This document shows positions 32,386 to 40,765 of a stretch of DNA of 64,000 nucleotides, one piece after another; positions within the stretch are counted from its first letter, which is position 1, and each line of letters starts with the position of its first letter. Origin of the DNA: DAOTWC01 sp048499435 (GTDB lineage: Bacteria > Chloroflexota > Anaerolineae > Aggregatilineales > Phototrophicaceae); NCBI GenBank assembly GCA_048499435.1, contig JASNZW010000002.1, positions 496,001-560,000 of the forward strand, in the 5' to 3' direction. Both the position numbers and the translations under genes were made by a program. The notes below the pieces were generated by a model. The model saw nothing but the letters and a program-made list of their open reading frames with translations, was not told the DNA's origin and did not search any database.

Positions 32386-33447
32386 CTAAATGCTGACCTG
32401 GAGCGCGTCCAGCACGGCGTTGATCGGGTTGAAGATCGTCGCCTGGGTTGAGCCGGCGAACAGCAGGCCGACCGCCCGGTTTTCTGCGGCGTCCACAATC
32501 AGCGAGCCGGAGTCGCCGCCCTGGCTCATCGGCTCAGTGATGACCTGGCCGCTGAAGCGCGCGGTTTTCGCGCCGTAAGCGATGTTCACGGTGGCGTTGA
32601 GCAGCGTGACAGTGCCTTCCAGGTAGCCGGTCGTGCGCCCGCTTTTGCGCACGCGCAGCCCCAGCGCCGCCGGTTTGGTCCCGCTGACCGTGCCGATGCC
32701 CAGGATGTCGCTGCTGAACTGGGCCGGGTTCAGCGGCCGGGCGACCGCCGCATCCACCAGGTTGACGACCTCCTGCGGCACCGCCGTAACCGGCCCGGAC
32801 TGCGGTTTGGCGACGGGCGCGAGCTGCGTCTGCGCGCCGAGCAGCTTGCCCAGCGCGTTGGCGACATTGGCGACCGCCAGCAGGCAGCCGCCTTCGCCGG
32901 GCGGCGTCGGCGGCAGCGGGCCGTCGTCAGGGTCGCCTATAAAGCGCAGCCGCACGAAACGTTCCAGGCGCGCCACCATGTCGGCGGGGTTCTGCCCGCC
33001 GTCGGCAGGGCCGGGCTGGAGGATGGGGTCGCCAATCTGCGCGTTATTGCTGTTGGCGAGCACGTGGTTATTCGACAGGATCAGCCGTTCGCCGGTGGCG
33101 CGGTCGGTGACGATTGCGCCCAGCGTCCCGGCGGTGATCTGGTAATGGCCGATGCTCACGCCGGCGGGGATTGTGGGGCGGAAGCGCCCGCGCGGCGACT
33201 GATAAGCGCGCAGATACCCCACTTCCACCACGTCCGTGCGGATACCGTCAACCTTTTTGGGGATAACGTCGCTGGCGGCCAGGGCCGTCAGCGGCAGCTT
33301 GCGCTCAACCAGCACCACGACGGCCAGCTCGCCGCTCTCGGCGGTTTTGTCCTCTTTGAAACCCACCGCGACGCCAACGACGTTAGACCGTTCGATCAGG
33401 CTGTTTTCAACCGCGCTCTGCACCTGAAATACATCATCCACTGCCAT
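32386..33447 (-). CDS. Nal1-like trypsin-fold serine protease
   Basis: 353 residues with no signal peptide. The N-terminal ~85 residues form a small conserved domain, then comes a chymotrypsin-like fold. The catalytic triad is readable: His128 in LILSNNHVLA, Asp232 in NLVDAAVARP and Ser313 in SQGGDSGSLIVD. The family includes bacterial proteins related to plant NAL1. Because it lacks a signal it is probably cytoplasmic, unusual for this fold. GGGGAGGAT precedes the ATG, and TGTTACACT further upstream looks like an extended -10. Confidence 0.82.
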   Translation of the reverse strand: MAVDDVFQVQSAVENSLIERSNVVGVAVGFKEDKTAESGELAVVVLVERKLPLTALAASDVIPKKVDGIRTDVVEVGYLRAYQSPRGRFRPTIPAGVSIGHYQITAGTLGAIVTDRATGERLILSNNHVLANSNNAQIGDPILQPGPADGGQNPADMVARLERFVRLRFIGDPDDGPLPPTPPGEGGCLLAVANVANALGKLLGAQTQLAPVAKPQSGPVTAVPQEVVNLVDAAVARPLNPAQFSSDILGIGTVSGTKPAALGLRVRKSGRTTGYLEGTVTLLNATVNIAYGAKTARFSGQVITEPMSQGGDSGSLIVDAAENRAVGLLFAGSTQATIFNPINAVLDALQVSI

Positions 33448-33611
33448 GCCATATCCTCCCCAGTGTGCTTACAGCCCACGCACACAGTGTAACACAAACC
33501 GTCATTCTGTGCTGCGCCGGGGGCGGGCCGCGCGCGGCGTATCTTTTCTTTCGTTCCTGTTTGCGTTAACATGTCAGCGGTTAGGCCCCCCCTGCTCACG
33601 AGGATGCCGCA

Positions 33612-35108
33612 TTGACGCCCTGGCCCGCCAAGCCGTTGATTTACGAGATTAACACCTGGGTCTGGCTCAGCACGCTCAGCCAGATTTACGGCAAACATAT
33701 CACGCTGGCCACAGTGCCTGACGACGTGCTGGACGACCTGGCGCGCACGGGCGTTAACACGGTGTGGCTGATGGGGGTGTGGGCGCGCAGCCCCGGCAGC
33801 GCGGCCCACGCGCGCCAGTGGTCGCACGAGTACCTGCCCGCCCTGCCGGACCTCACGGACAAAGACGTGATCGGCTCAGCCTACGCCATCTACAATTACG
33901 AGGTGGACCGGCATCTGGGCGGGCGCAAGGGGCTGGCCGCTATCCGCCGCCGGCTGAAGGCGCGCGGCCTGCGCCTGATCCTGGATTACGTCCCCAACCA
34001 CGTCGCGCTTGATCACCCCTGGGTGCAGCGCAGCCCGGCCTGCCTCATCCAGGGCAGCCAGCGCGACCTCCAGCGCCGCCCCTCTGACTTTTTCGCCGCC
34101 ACCGACGCCTGGGGGCGCAAGCTGGTGATCGCGCATGGGCGCGACCCATACTTCCCCGGCTGGGCCGACACCGCCCAACTGAACGCTTTCAGCCCGGCGC
34201 TGCGGGCGGCGGCGCTGGCGACGCTGCTGGATATCGCCAGCCAGTGTGACGGCCTGCGCTGCGATATGGCCATGCTGATGACCAACCGCGTTTTCGGGCA
34301 CACCTGGCAGGGCTATTACCTGGAGGACAGCGTTCCCGAAACCGAATTCTGGGAGGAAATGATCCCCCAGGTGCGGGCCAGCTACCCTGACTGCCTGTTC
34401 ATGGCCGAAGTCTACTGGAACATGGAATATGAGATGCAGCAGCAGGGCTTTGACTACTGCTACGACAAGACGCTCTATGACCGGCTGGCGGACGGCGCCC
34501 CGCGCGACGTGCGCGTACACCTTATCGCCGCCATCGAATACCAGCGGCGGCTGGTGCGCTTTATCGAAAACCACGACGAGCAGCGCGCCTACAGCGTCTT
34601 TGGCAGCCAGCGCCAGCGCCCGGCGGCGGTCCTGGTGCTGACGCTGCCCGGCGCGACGCTGCTCCACGACGGCCAGTTTACCGGGCGGCGCGTCAAGCTG
34701 CCGGTGCAGATTGGCCGCCAGCCGGATGAGCCGGTGGACCATGACCTCGATATTTTCTACCGCCGCCTGCTGGACGAAGTGCAGGACACGATCTACGGGC
34801 GGGGGCGCTGGCGGCTGTTCAACCTGGCGCCGGCCTGGGGCGCGAACCAGACGCATGAAAACCTGGTGGCGCACGGCTGGGTTGAAGGCGATGACCACCG
34901 TTTGATCGTCGCCAACCTGACCGGCCAGCAGGCGCAGGCGCTCATCAACCTCAGCGCCTGGCCGGGCATCGCGCAGGCGACCTGGCGCCTGGACGACGCG
35001 CTGACCGGCCACAGCTTTATTCGCACGGGCGCCAGCATGGTTAACCCCGGCCTGTACATTGACCTGGGGCCGTATGAATCGCACATGTTCCGCTTCCGCC
35101 GGCTGTAG
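33612..35108 (+). CDS. GH13 alpha-amylase-family enzyme
   Basis: 498 residues, TIM-barrel glycoside hydrolase or transglycosidase. Region I is DYVPNHVALDHP. The nucleophile is Asp218 in GLRCDMAM, the acid/base is Glu266 in FMAEVYWN, and the third Asp322 is in IENHDE. There is no signal peptide, so it acts in the cytoplasm on alpha-glucans, trehalose or sucrose-type substrates. Specificity cannot be assigned. The TTG start at 33612 is used because GAGGAT lies 8 nt upstream and the nearby ATG is out of frame. Confidence 0.88.
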   Translation: MTPWPAKPLIYEINTWVWLSTLSQIYGKHITLATVPDDVLDDLARTGVNTVWLMGVWARSPGSAAHARQWSHEYLPALPDLTDKDVIGSAYAIYNYEVDRHLGGRKGLAAIRRRLKARGLRLILDYVPNHVALDHPWVQRSPACLIQGSQRDLQRRPSDFFAATDAWGRKLVIAHGRDPYFPGWADTAQLNAFSPALRAAALATLLDIASQCDGLRCDMAMLMTNRVFGHTWQGYYLEDSVPETEFWEEMIPQVRASYPDCLFMAEVYWNMEYEMQQQGFDYCYDKTLYDRLADGAPRDVRVHLIAAIEYQRRLVRFIENHDEQRAYSVFGSQRQRPAAVLVLTLPGATLLHDGQFTGRRVKLPVQIGRQPDEPVDHDLDIFYRRLLDEVQDTIYGRGRWRLFNLAPAWGANQTHENLVAHGWVEGDDHRLIVANLTGQQAQALINLSAWPGIAQATWRLDDALTGHSFIRTGASMVNPGLYIDLGPYESHMFRFRRL

Positions 35109-35109
35109 C

Positions 35110-35562
35110 GTGCGCGTGCCGGCTGGCGGGCCGCGCGCGCGGCTGGCCGCGCTGGGGTACGGCGCGGCGCTGCTGCTGTGGCTGTCACTGGAGGACAGCG
35201 GCGTGGCGGCGGCGGCGCTGCTGGGGCTGGGGCTGGCGGCGTTCGCCCTGGGCCTGGCCGCCGCTGACCGGCTGGGCGGGCGGCGCATCGCGGCGCGCGC
35301 CGTCCCGCTGGCGGGGGCGCTGGCGGGCGCGGCGCTGGGCCTGGGCGCGGCGCTGACCGCCGCCGGGCTGATGTTCTTCAAAGGCGCGCTCCACGCCCAC
35401 GTTTTCCTCGATTACCCGCCGGGGCTGATCGGCGCGACGCTGGCGCGCGGCCCGGCGTGGGCGCTGGCGGGGGCGCTGGCGGGGTGCGGGGCCGGGCTGG
35501 CGCTGCTGGCGCTGCGCGCGCCGGCTAACCGCGTGGGTGAGGACGATGAACGGCGGGTTTGA
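35110..35562 (+). CDS. Hypothetical membrane protein
   Basis: About 150 residues, very Ala/Leu/Gly-rich, with roughly four transmembrane helices and a HAHVFLDYPPGLIGATLARG loop. No family is recognised. The GTG start at 35110 is one base after the GH13 stop; an ATG at 35074 inside the GH13 gene is an alternative. It overlaps the J-domain gene by 17 nt, suggesting a three-gene operon. Confidence is limited by its low-complexity composition. Confidence 0.55.
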   Translation: MRVPAGGPRARLAALGYGAALLLWLSLEDSGVAAAALLGLGLAAFALGLAAADRLGGRRIAARAVPLAGALAGAALGLGAALTAAGLMFFKGALHAHVFLDYPPGLIGATLARGPAWALAGALAGCGAGLALLALRAPANRVGEDDERRV

Positions 35563-36379
35563 ACACTGGCTGAAGGCGCGGTTTGAAAGCCTGTTGGGTG
35601 TGCGGCGCTGCGACCTGGGCAGCCCGCCCGCGCTGACGCTGCGCCCGCTGGACGCCGCCCTCACGATTCACATGTGGGCCGGCATCAACATCCACGTGTA
35701 CCTGCTGGCGCAGCCGCTCAAGACGCGCCAGGTGCGCGAGGTGGTCAAAACCGACACCGACAGCGGCGCGGGCACGCTGTTTATCGTCAGCCCGGCGCTG
35801 CTGCCCGCTGCCGGCCCCGCTGTCGCCGTGCCCGAATGGCTGCTGGCCGTGCACGCCCTCAGCGCCGAGCGCGTCTACACCGGCTGCCCAGACAGCGACC
35901 TGTGCCTGGGCCAGCTTCACTTCGAGCAGACGGCGGTCGCGGCGCGTTTCCGCGCTGTTTACGGCCCGCCCGTCACGTTTGAACGGCTGCATTACCAGCG
36001 CACGACCATCAGGCCGCACTTTATCAAAGGTTTCTGGCTGGTGGCGCACTTTGGCACAGATCCCTTCTGGCGCGACACTGACAGCCCGCCGCCGCACCGC
36101 CCCGCGTACACGCCGCCGCGCCCGCGCGCCGCGCCGCCCAGCGCCAGCCCACCGCCCGCCGCCAGCCCGCCGCGCGCCCTCACCCCGCTGGAGCGCAGCT
36201 ACGCGCTGCTGGGCATCAGCCGCGCGGCCACGCGCGCCGAGGTCAAGGCCGCCTTTCGGCGGCAGGCGCTGGCGCTGCACCCGGATGTCAGCCCGCTGGA
36301 CAAAGCCGAGGCCGAGGCGCGCTTTAAGGCGCTTAACGCGGCCTACGCGCTTATCAAAGCGCACAACAACTGGGGCTGA
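35546..36379 (+). CDS. Protein with unknown N-terminal domain and C-terminal J domain
   Basis: 277 residues. The last ~65 residues are a J domain (YALLGISRAATRAEVKAAFR, then LALHPDVSP with the HPD motif that stimulates Hsp70 ATPase). The first ~180 residues form an unrecognised globular domain (FEHWLKARFESLLGVRRCDL at the N-terminus; GFWLVAHFGTDPFW later). A Pro/Ala linker joins them. It probably targets DnaK to a specific client. The order is reversed relative to DnaJ, and there is no G/F or zinc domain. Translation is coupled to the membrane protein upstream. Confidence 0.8.
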   Translation: MNGGFEHWLKARFESLLGVRRCDLGSPPALTLRPLDAALTIHMWAGINIHVYLLAQPLKTRQVREVVKTDTDSGAGTLFIVSPALLPAAGPAVAVPEWLLAVHALSAERVYTGCPDSDLCLGQLHFEQTAVAARFRAVYGPPVTFERLHYQRTTIRPHFIKGFWLVAHFGTDPFWRDTDSPPPHRPAYTPPRPRAAPPSASPPPAASPPRALTPLERSYALLGISRAATRAEVKAAFRRQALALHPDVSPLDKAEAEARFKALNAAYALIKAHNNWG

Positions 36380-36390
36380 CGCCGGCGCTG

Positions 36391-37479
36391 TCAGACGGCG
36401 TAGTACAGGCGGGCCGCCAGGCCGCCCGCTTCGTCGAGCTTGTCCGCCGCTGCGCCGCGCACCATCTCAATATCGCTGCCGGCCTCAAAAGCCTGCACCG
36501 AGAGCCGCGAACGCAGGTCGCGGTCGGTCAGCGGCCAGGGCACGAACAGCACCTCAACGCGCCGCTGCTCCAGCGCGGCCAGCACGGCGTCGCGGCCCAG
36601 CGCGCCGCGCCCGCCCGCCTTCGCCATCCCGATCACCTGGTCCACCAGCCGGACCTCATGCTTGCGCTCGTAGTCCAGCGCCACCGGCAGCGCCTGCGCC
36701 AGCACATCGTGCGGGGCGGCGCGCAGCGGGATCGGCAGAATGGCGATAACGGCCTGCGTCAGCGCCTCCGGCATCAGGCGGCGGACAGCGTGCGCCGCTT
36801 CCTCGCTGCCGGCCAGGATGATGCGCTGCGCGCCGTTCTTTTTGATCAGCTCCTGCGCCTGGCTGACGACCTGGCGGTGAAAACGCTCGATCTGCTCGTC
36901 CACCCGGTCCATGAAGCGGTCGCGGTGGCTGCCCTGTGTGATGCCGCCGCCCCCGCTGGAGACGGTCGCCGCGGTGGACGGGACCAGCGTGTACTGCCGC
37001 CAGTCCTCCGACGACAGCTCCAGCGTGATCGTTTCCTCAGTGCCCGCGCCGCCTAAATAGGCGGTGAGGAACTGCGCTTTTTCCTGGTCCACCTGGATAA
37101 TCAGATACGGCTCATATTCGTCCACCGCCCACAGCAGCGGGGCGATCACCGGCGCGCCGAACACGGCCCGGTTTTCAAAGGCGACAGACAGCTCGTAGAC
37201 GCGCTCCAGGCCCTGGCCTAAGTAGAGCGCCAGGCCCCGGCTCTGCGGCGTGTAATCCTGAAAGAAGGCGTCCAGGCGTGGGCGAATCGCGCGCCACGCC
37301 TCGGCCTGGTGGGTGTCCAGGCCGGCTTCCACATCCTTGAGCGCGTTTTTAAGCCAGATGCGCCAGGCCGGGGTGACTGCCTGGTTTTCGGGCAGCGCCG
37401 GGTTAACTTCTAAGGTGATGGTGAGCGTGTGGTTATCAGCTTCGGCCAGCAAAGCGCGCACGCTGTCAAGGGTTATCAT
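36391..37479 (-). CDS. Bacterial eRF1-like (baeRF/VLRF1-type) protein
   Basis: 362 residues. Organisation resembles the bacterial archaeo-eukaryotic release factor superfamily: an N-terminal beta-rich domain, a Gly-rich loop (SSGGGGITQGSHRDRF) followed by a long helix (DEQIERFHRQVVSQAQELIK), an RNase H-like middle (RIILAGSEEAAHAVRRLMP), and a C-terminal L7Ae/Pelota-like part (VEVLFVPWPLTDRD). A GGQ tripeptide is not present; GGGGITQG occupies that place. Relatives are proposed to act in ribosome rescue or peptidyl-tRNA hydrolysis. The function here is not proven. Confidence 0.7.
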   Translation of the reverse strand: MITLDSVRALLAEADNHTLTITLEVNPALPENQAVTPAWRIWLKNALKDVEAGLDTHQAEAWRAIRPRLDAFFQDYTPQSRGLALYLGQGLERVYELSVAFENRAVFGAPVIAPLLWAVDEYEPYLIIQVDQEKAQFLTAYLGGAGTEETITLELSSEDWRQYTLVPSTAATVSSGGGGITQGSHRDRFMDRVDEQIERFHRQVVSQAQELIKKNGAQRIILAGSEEAAHAVRRLMPEALTQAVIAILPIPLRAAPHDVLAQALPVALDYERKHEVRLVDQVIGMAKAGGRGALGRDAVLAALEQRRVEVLFVPWPLTDRDLRSRLSVQAFEAGSDIEMVRGAAADKLDEAGGLAARLYYAV

Positions 37480-37600
37480 ACAGGTTTCCTCCGTGTGTGC
37501 TTGTCCTGCTTTCCCTATTTAAGTATACCGCGCTGTTGTATGAGGCGGTGTAAATCTGCGGTATGATTGGACGCATCAAGACAGGGAGCATATACGGAAC

Positions 37601-38629
37601 ATGGCGAAAATTACGGTAACGATTGCTGGCCTGGGGCGCGTGGGCGCGTCGGTGGGGCTGGCGCTGAAACGCTACAACGCCCGGCCCGACGCCCGCCACC
37701 AGTTTGAGATCACCGGCGTTGAGGACCGGCCCGGCGTCCTCAAGGACCTGGAGAAGCTGAATGTCGCCGACCGCAGCGCGCGCGGCCTGGCGGACGCCGT
37801 CCGCGACCGCGATATTGTGGTGCTGGCGCTGCCTTACGCGGAGGTGCGCCGCGCCTACCGCGACTGCGGCCCGGCGCTGCGGCCCGGCGGCGTGCTGCTG
37901 GACCTGTCGCCGCTTAAGCTGCCGTCGGCGGCGTGGGCCGCTGAGTATCTGCATGCCGAAGCGCACCAGGTGGGCGCGACGCCGGTACTCAACGCGCAGT
38001 ACCTGTTCGACGGCGTGGACGACACCAGTTACGCCGCCGCTGACCTGTTCGACAAGGGCACGATGCTGCTGATGCCCGCGCCCACCTGCATCCCCGCCGC
38101 GGTTGAACTGGCGTCGGACTTCGCCACGCTGCTGGGGGCGGGCGTGCGCTTTATGGACCCCGCCGAACACGACAGCCTGGCGGGGGCCGTCAGCGGCCTG
38201 CCGGCGCTGCTGGGGGTGGCGCTGTTCCGCATGGCGGCGAACAGCCCGGCCTGGGACGACCTCCAGCGCATGACCAACCCGGACTTTGGCCGCGTCACGC
38301 ATCACCTGTTCGACACCCACCCCGATGACCTGCGCGACCTGTGGCTGAACGACCGCGACAGCCTGGTGCGTCACACGGACAGCCTGATCGAGACTTTACA
38401 GCAGCTCCGCGACGTGCTGGCCGCCAACGACCGCAGCGCGGTGGAAGCCGCGCTGGTGGACGCCGCCGACCGGTACAGCGGCTGGCTCAACCGGCGCGTC
38501 AGCGGCAACTGGGACCAGGACGACCCCGCGCCGCGCCCCACCAGCGGCGAATCGATCATGTCAGGGCTGATGGGCGGGTATCTCGCCAAGCGGCTGCTGG
38601 GCGACCGCAGCAAGGACAGCCGGCGCTGA
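37601..38629 (+). CDS. TyrA-like NAD(P)-dependent dehydrogenase
   Basis: 342 residues. The Rossmann domain begins AGLGRVGASVGLALKR, followed by IVVLALPYAEVR. The helical domain has MDPAEHDSLAGAVSGLPALL, which matches the prephenate dehydrogenase DPxEHD box. The TyrA active-site His block (THPMAG-type) is replaced by VGATPVLNAQYLFDG, and the SHLPH box by SGLPA. It is probably not a standard tyrosine-pathway enzyme but an uncharacterised relative; the 342-residue length is close to the family. Confidence 0.7.
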   Translation: MAKITVTIAGLGRVGASVGLALKRYNARPDARHQFEITGVEDRPGVLKDLEKLNVADRSARGLADAVRDRDIVVLALPYAEVRRAYRDCGPALRPGGVLLDLSPLKLPSAAWAAEYLHAEAHQVGATPVLNAQYLFDGVDDTSYAAADLFDKGTMLLMPAPTCIPAAVELASDFATLLGAGVRFMDPAEHDSLAGAVSGLPALLGVALFRMAANSPAWDDLQRMTNPDFGRVTHHLFDTHPDDLRDLWLNDRDSLVRHTDSLIETLQQLRDVLAANDRSAVEAALVDAADRYSGWLNRRVSGNWDQDDPAPRPTSGESIMSGLMGGYLAKRLLGDRSKDSRR

Positions 38630-38659
38630 CGCCAGCGGCCCCGGCGCGGCGCCGGCTAA

Positions 38660-38675
38660 TGTGATATATTTCACA
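38660..38675. promoter_or_regulatory. CRP/FNR-type palindrome
   Basis: TGTGATATATTTCACA is a perfect TGTGA-N6-TCACA palindrome, the consensus of CRP-family regulators. It lies about 38 bp upstream of the -35 box of the ArsR-type gene, an activator-like position. A second palindrome TGTC-N4-GACA follows at 38678-38689. No CRP-family gene is in the window. Confidence 0.6.
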
Positions 38676-38697
38676 ATGTCTGGTGACATCTGTTACA

Positions 38698-38733
38698 TTG
38701 GCCTGTGCATCCGTTTATTCGATAATCCGAATA
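38698..38733 (+). promoter_or_regulatory. Promoter and overlapping operator of the ArsR-type gene
   Basis: TTGGCC (38698-38703), a 17-nt spacer and GATAAT (38721-38726). The palindrome TATTCG-N6-CGAATA (38716-38733) covers the -10 box and start point. This is a likely autoregulatory site for the ArsR-family product. GGGGG lies 6 nt before the ATG. Confidence 0.65.
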
Positions 38734-38756
38734 GGCGGGGGAATCCGGGGGACGCA

Positions 38757-39098
38757 ATGAACGAACAGCTTGTCAGCGAAATCGAACTGCTGCACCAGAA
38801 GGTGTGTTCAGCGGTGGGCGACCCGAAACGGGTGATGATCCTCTATGCGCTGGCCGAGCGCTCGAAATACGTCAGCGAGCTGGCCGATGAGCTGCGGATG
38901 CCGCAGCCCACTGTCTCCCGCCACCTGAAAGTCCTCAACGACCGCGGCATGGTCAGCGCCGCGCGCGAGGGCACGACTGTGTTTTACACACTGAGCGACC
39001 GGCGCATTATCCAGGCGCTGGACCTGATGCGCGGCATTCTGCGCGACCTCATCCTGCGCGAAGCCCGTGTTGTGGAGGCGAGCGCCGGCGGCGGCTGA
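38757..39098 (+). CDS. ArsR-family winged-helix repressor
   Basis: 113 residues. The winged helix shows DPKRVMILYALAERSKYVSE, then ELADELRMPQPTVSRHLKVL as recognition helix and GMVSAAREGTTVFYTLSD as wing. The metal-binding ELCVCDL motif of ArsR/SmtB is absent and there is no Cys pair elsewhere (only one Cys, at residue 17), so it probably senses something other than metal, or works through redox. The ATG at 38757 has GGGGG upstream. It may regulate itself through the palindrome over its promoter. Confidence 0.87.
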   Translation: MNEQLVSEIELLHQKVCSAVGDPKRVMILYALAERSKYVSELADELRMPQPTVSRHLKVLNDRGMVSAAREGTTVFYTLSDRRIIQALDLMRGILRDLILREARVVEASAGGG

Positions 39099-39116
39099 GC
39101 GCGCGGCCGGTTCGGC

Positions 39117-40286
39117 TTATTTGCGCCCCAGCGCGACGGCGGCGCGCCACACCGCAACCCACCGTTCGGCGTAGCGCGCGGCGTCGTAGCGCTCAAACGC
39201 GCGCGCGCGCGCCGCCGCGCCCATCTGCTGCGCCAGCGCCGGGCTGCGCAGCAGCGTTACGATGCGCCCCGCCATCCCGTCGAGGTCCAGCGCCGGCACG
39301 AGATAGCCGTTCACCCCATCCTCGATCACCTCATCCACGCCGACCGCGTCCAGGCCGACGAGGGGCAGCCCCGCCGCCGACGCCTCGAACAGCACGCGCG
39401 GCACGCCTTCATACGCTGAGGTGTGGACGTAGACAGCGCCGAGCGCGTAATAGCGCGGAAGCTGGTCGTGGGGGACCGGCCCGTGCATCGTGACCTGATC
39501 GGCGATGCCCGCGGCGCGCGCCAGCGCGCGCAGATCCTGCGGCGCGACCGCCATGTCGCCAATCAGCACGAGGCGGGCGTTCGGCTCCGCCGCGACGACC
39601 TGGCGAAACACCTCAAACAGCGTCGGCACCCGCTTGACGGCCGCCGGATAGCCAACCCACAGGACGACCTGGTGCGCCGGCAGCAGGCCGAGATCCGCCC
39701 GCAGGCGCGCAAGCTCCGCCGCGCTGGCCGGCTGGGCGAACGCCGGCGCTGCCGTGCCAAGCGGCAGCGCGACCACACGCTGCGGCGCGCCGCCCCACGC
39801 CAGATAGTTTTCGCGCTCGCGGCGGTTGACGGTGCGGTACATATCGGCGCGGCGAACGACGAAGCCGCCGAGCGCGCGCAGCAGCGAATTGCGAAGCGGC
39901 TTCTCCGCCCGCCAGGCGTCGTTGCCGAAAATGAAACTGTGATTCTGCGCCAGCAGCGGCGCGCGCAGGCGCTGGCGCAGAAGCACGCCCGCCAGGCCGG
40001 TCGCGAACAGGTCCTGGGTGACGATCAGGTCAAACGGCCCCGCCTGCGCCGCCCGGTTTGCCGCGCGGACCGCGTCGAGGACGAACGCCAGCTTGCGGCG
40101 GCTGTTGGTTGGGTGGATGGTCAGGTGGGGCGACGGCGTGTCCACGCCGCCAGCGCCCGCCGGGGTGTAAACGACGATCGTCAGATGCCCGGCAAGCTCA
40201 GCGTAAGCGAGATGCCGGCGGCGCGAATCGCCGGCGGGCCGTGTCGCCAGCGTGCTGTCGAGGCTGATCATCAGGACGCGCATCAT
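39117..40286 (-). CDS. GT4-family glycosyltransferase
   Basis: 389 residues, GT-B fold. The donor-site C-terminal half reads VVLWVGYPAAVKRVPTLFEV and EGVPRVLFEASAAGLPLVGL (EX7E motif), followed by VDEVIEDGVNGYLVPALDLD. It probably works on a surface glycan. Two ATGs lie in tandem (40286 and 40283). No Shine-Dalgarno is visible and a TACAAT box lies 7 nt upstream, so the mRNA may be leaderless. It converges on the ArsR gene. Confidence 0.87.
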   Translation of the reverse strand: MMRVLMISLDSTLATRPAGDSRRRHLAYAELAGHLTIVVYTPAGAGGVDTPSPHLTIHPTNSRRKLAFVLDAVRAANRAAQAGPFDLIVTQDLFATGLAGVLLRQRLRAPLLAQNHSFIFGNDAWRAEKPLRNSLLRALGGFVVRRADMYRTVNRRERENYLAWGGAPQRVVALPLGTAAPAFAQPASAAELARLRADLGLLPAHQVVLWVGYPAAVKRVPTLFEVFRQVVAAEPNARLVLIGDMAVAPQDLRALARAAGIADQVTMHGPVPHDQLPRYYALGAVYVHTSAYEGVPRVLFEASAAGLPLVGLDAVGVDEVIEDGVNGYLVPALDLDGMAGRIVTLLRSPALAQQMGAAARARAFERYDAARYAERWVAVWRAAVALGRK

Positions 40287-40293
40287 GCCGCTG

Positions 40294-40299
40294 ATTGTA
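40294..40299 (-). promoter_or_regulatory. -10 box 7 nt from a start codon (leaderless type)
   Basis: Minus-strand TACAAT at 40299-40294 ends exactly 7 nt before the ATG at 40286. The -35 is weak. The spacing equals that of the hisS leader. Confidence 0.45.
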
Positions 40300-40352
40300 C
40301 CGGCTGGCCGCTGTTTACGGCAGGGCCTGCGCGCCCCTGGCGGCGGGCGGCG

Positions 40353-40709
40353 CTACGCTTTGATAGGCAGGCGCTGCGTTATCCAGCGCATCGTGCCGCC
40401 CTGGAGGTTGTAGACCGCGGTGTAGCCGCCGCGCGCAAAGGCGCTGGCCCCGCTGCGGCTGCGGCTGCCGGTGGCGCACACGACGATCACGGGCCGGTCA
40501 GCGGGAATCTCTGCCAGCCGCGCCGGCAGCAGGTTCAGCGGGATGTTAACCGCGCCGGGGATGTGGCCGCTGCGATATTCCTCGATGGTGCGCACGTCCA
40601 CCAGCGTGTGCACCTGCTTGCCGTTGAAGTACTGCGCCTGGTAGTCGTCAATGGTCAGGTTCTGGTAGCTGGCGTCGGTTTGCGCCTGGCCGCGGTTAAA
40701 GAGAAACAT
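40353..40709 (-). CDS. Single-domain rhodanese
   Basis: 118 residues. The active-site loop is VVCATGSRSR with the persulfide-forming Cys, and the substrate-entry block is LVDVRTIEEYRSGHIPGAVN. There is no signal peptide, so it is cytoplasmic. It transfers sulfane sulfur to cyanide or thiols, or serves sulfur trafficking. A second rhodanese lies 57 nt upstream on the same strand, probably one transcript. Confidence 0.9.
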   Translation of the reverse strand: MFLFNRGQAQTDASYQNLTIDDYQAQYFNGKQVHTLVDVRTIEEYRSGHIPGAVNIPLNLLPARLAEIPADRPVIVVCATGSRSRSGASAFARGGYTAVYNLQGGTMRWITQRLPIKA

Positions 40710-40765
40710 GTGATTGTGTGCGCTCCTGTGTGCTTCGCAGGCTGGCCGCCGCCCGCTGACAGCTT

